DNA from: Sphaerolaimus hirsutus
Lineage: Eukaryota; Nematoda; Chromadorea; Monhysterida; Sphaerolaimidae
Assembly: GCA_964036195.1 (NCBI GenBank)
Contig: OZ038451.1
Span: forward strand, 3,166,529 to 3,230,528
Reading direction: 5' to 3'
DNA length: 64,000 nt
The translations under genes and the position numbers were made by a program. This document shows, in pieces, positions 63,841-64,000 of the stretch (position 1 is the stretch's first letter; the number at the start of each line of letters is the position of its first letter). Under the pieces are notes generated by a model. That model made no database searches. It saw only the letters and a list, made by a program, of their open reading frames with translations, and was not told the origin of the DNA.

Positions 63841-64000
63841 CAGGTAGTATGATGCACACTTCATTCATAAGAATAAAAATAGCCATAAAATGAATTGGCC
63901 ATCGAGCTTACACAATTTGCAGTCAGTTATCACAGCGTAAATTTTTCATTCTCTGGCACTTTTTTGGCGCTTTTTAAAATGCTAGCGGCAAGCGCCAATG
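63841..64000. other. Window end, start of another GGCGC cluster
   Basis: TTTTTGGCGCTTTTTAAAAT and AGCGCCAATG at the last bases. Nothing else recognised. Confidence 0.4.

Overview
This window looks like nuclear DNA of an invertebrate animal, AT-rich and extremely dense in transposable elements. Three observations support this. The genes are split into short exons with GT..AG introns and consistent codon phases. The recognisable domains (BACK, kelch repeats, the extracellular domain of a receptor guanylate cyclase) are animal families. Almost everything else is nested, non-autonomous DNA transposons. I cannot name the species. I see no rRNA, tRNA, operon or CRISPR array.

Layout. (1) 1-18773 and 19949-36535 are two copies (A and B) of the same block, in the same order and orientation, separated by a run of exactly 200 N and about 1 kb of transposon. 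The copies are nearly identical base for base but differ by many whole-element insertions. They are either a tandem duplication or two alleles joined by the assembler. Each copy carries kelch exons (about 5-1136 and 6996-7549 in A) and, about 11 kb downstream, a BACK-like exon. (2) From 36497 to 45355 lie at least seven GC-rich exons on the + strand. Together they read as the N-terminus and ligand-binding (ANF_receptor) region of a natriuretic-peptide-receptor-like guanylate cyclase. Transposons stand within tens of bases of most of these exons. No transmembrane, kinase-homology or cyclase exons are visible before the window ends. (3) 45700-46976 is an inverted partial copy of the kelch-locus repeats with a kelch exon on the - strand, and another - strand kelch exon is at 59728-59955. 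(4) 51056-53822 holds a minisatellite with a 39-base period, flanked by very AT-rich tracts. (5) The rest, to 64000, is transposons, fold-back elements and arrays of short hairpins.

The strongest signal is the transposon landscape. Because blocks A and B act as filled/empty pairs, many insertions can be read to the base. One large class duplicates TA, begins CCGTATT..., and fills its interior with repeats of its own terminal word (TCGAATAA/CCCCC, TCTAATAATGCGAC, TCTAATAGAACGGC and others). A second class duplicates 8 bases (hAT-like). Each of its families also carries a reiterated short word near its ends (CGGAAAA, CGGGAC, GTGTAA, TTCGAA, AACTCAAA, ACGTAAA). A third class is large fold-backs with TA duplications. 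One hAT-like element encloses a decayed BEL/Pao retrotransposon reverse-transcriptase fragment.

The genes do not form one pathway. A kelch/BACK gene cluster, probably of ubiquitin-ligase adaptor type, adjoins a receptor guanylate cyclase gene, and both are stretched and in places broken by transposons.
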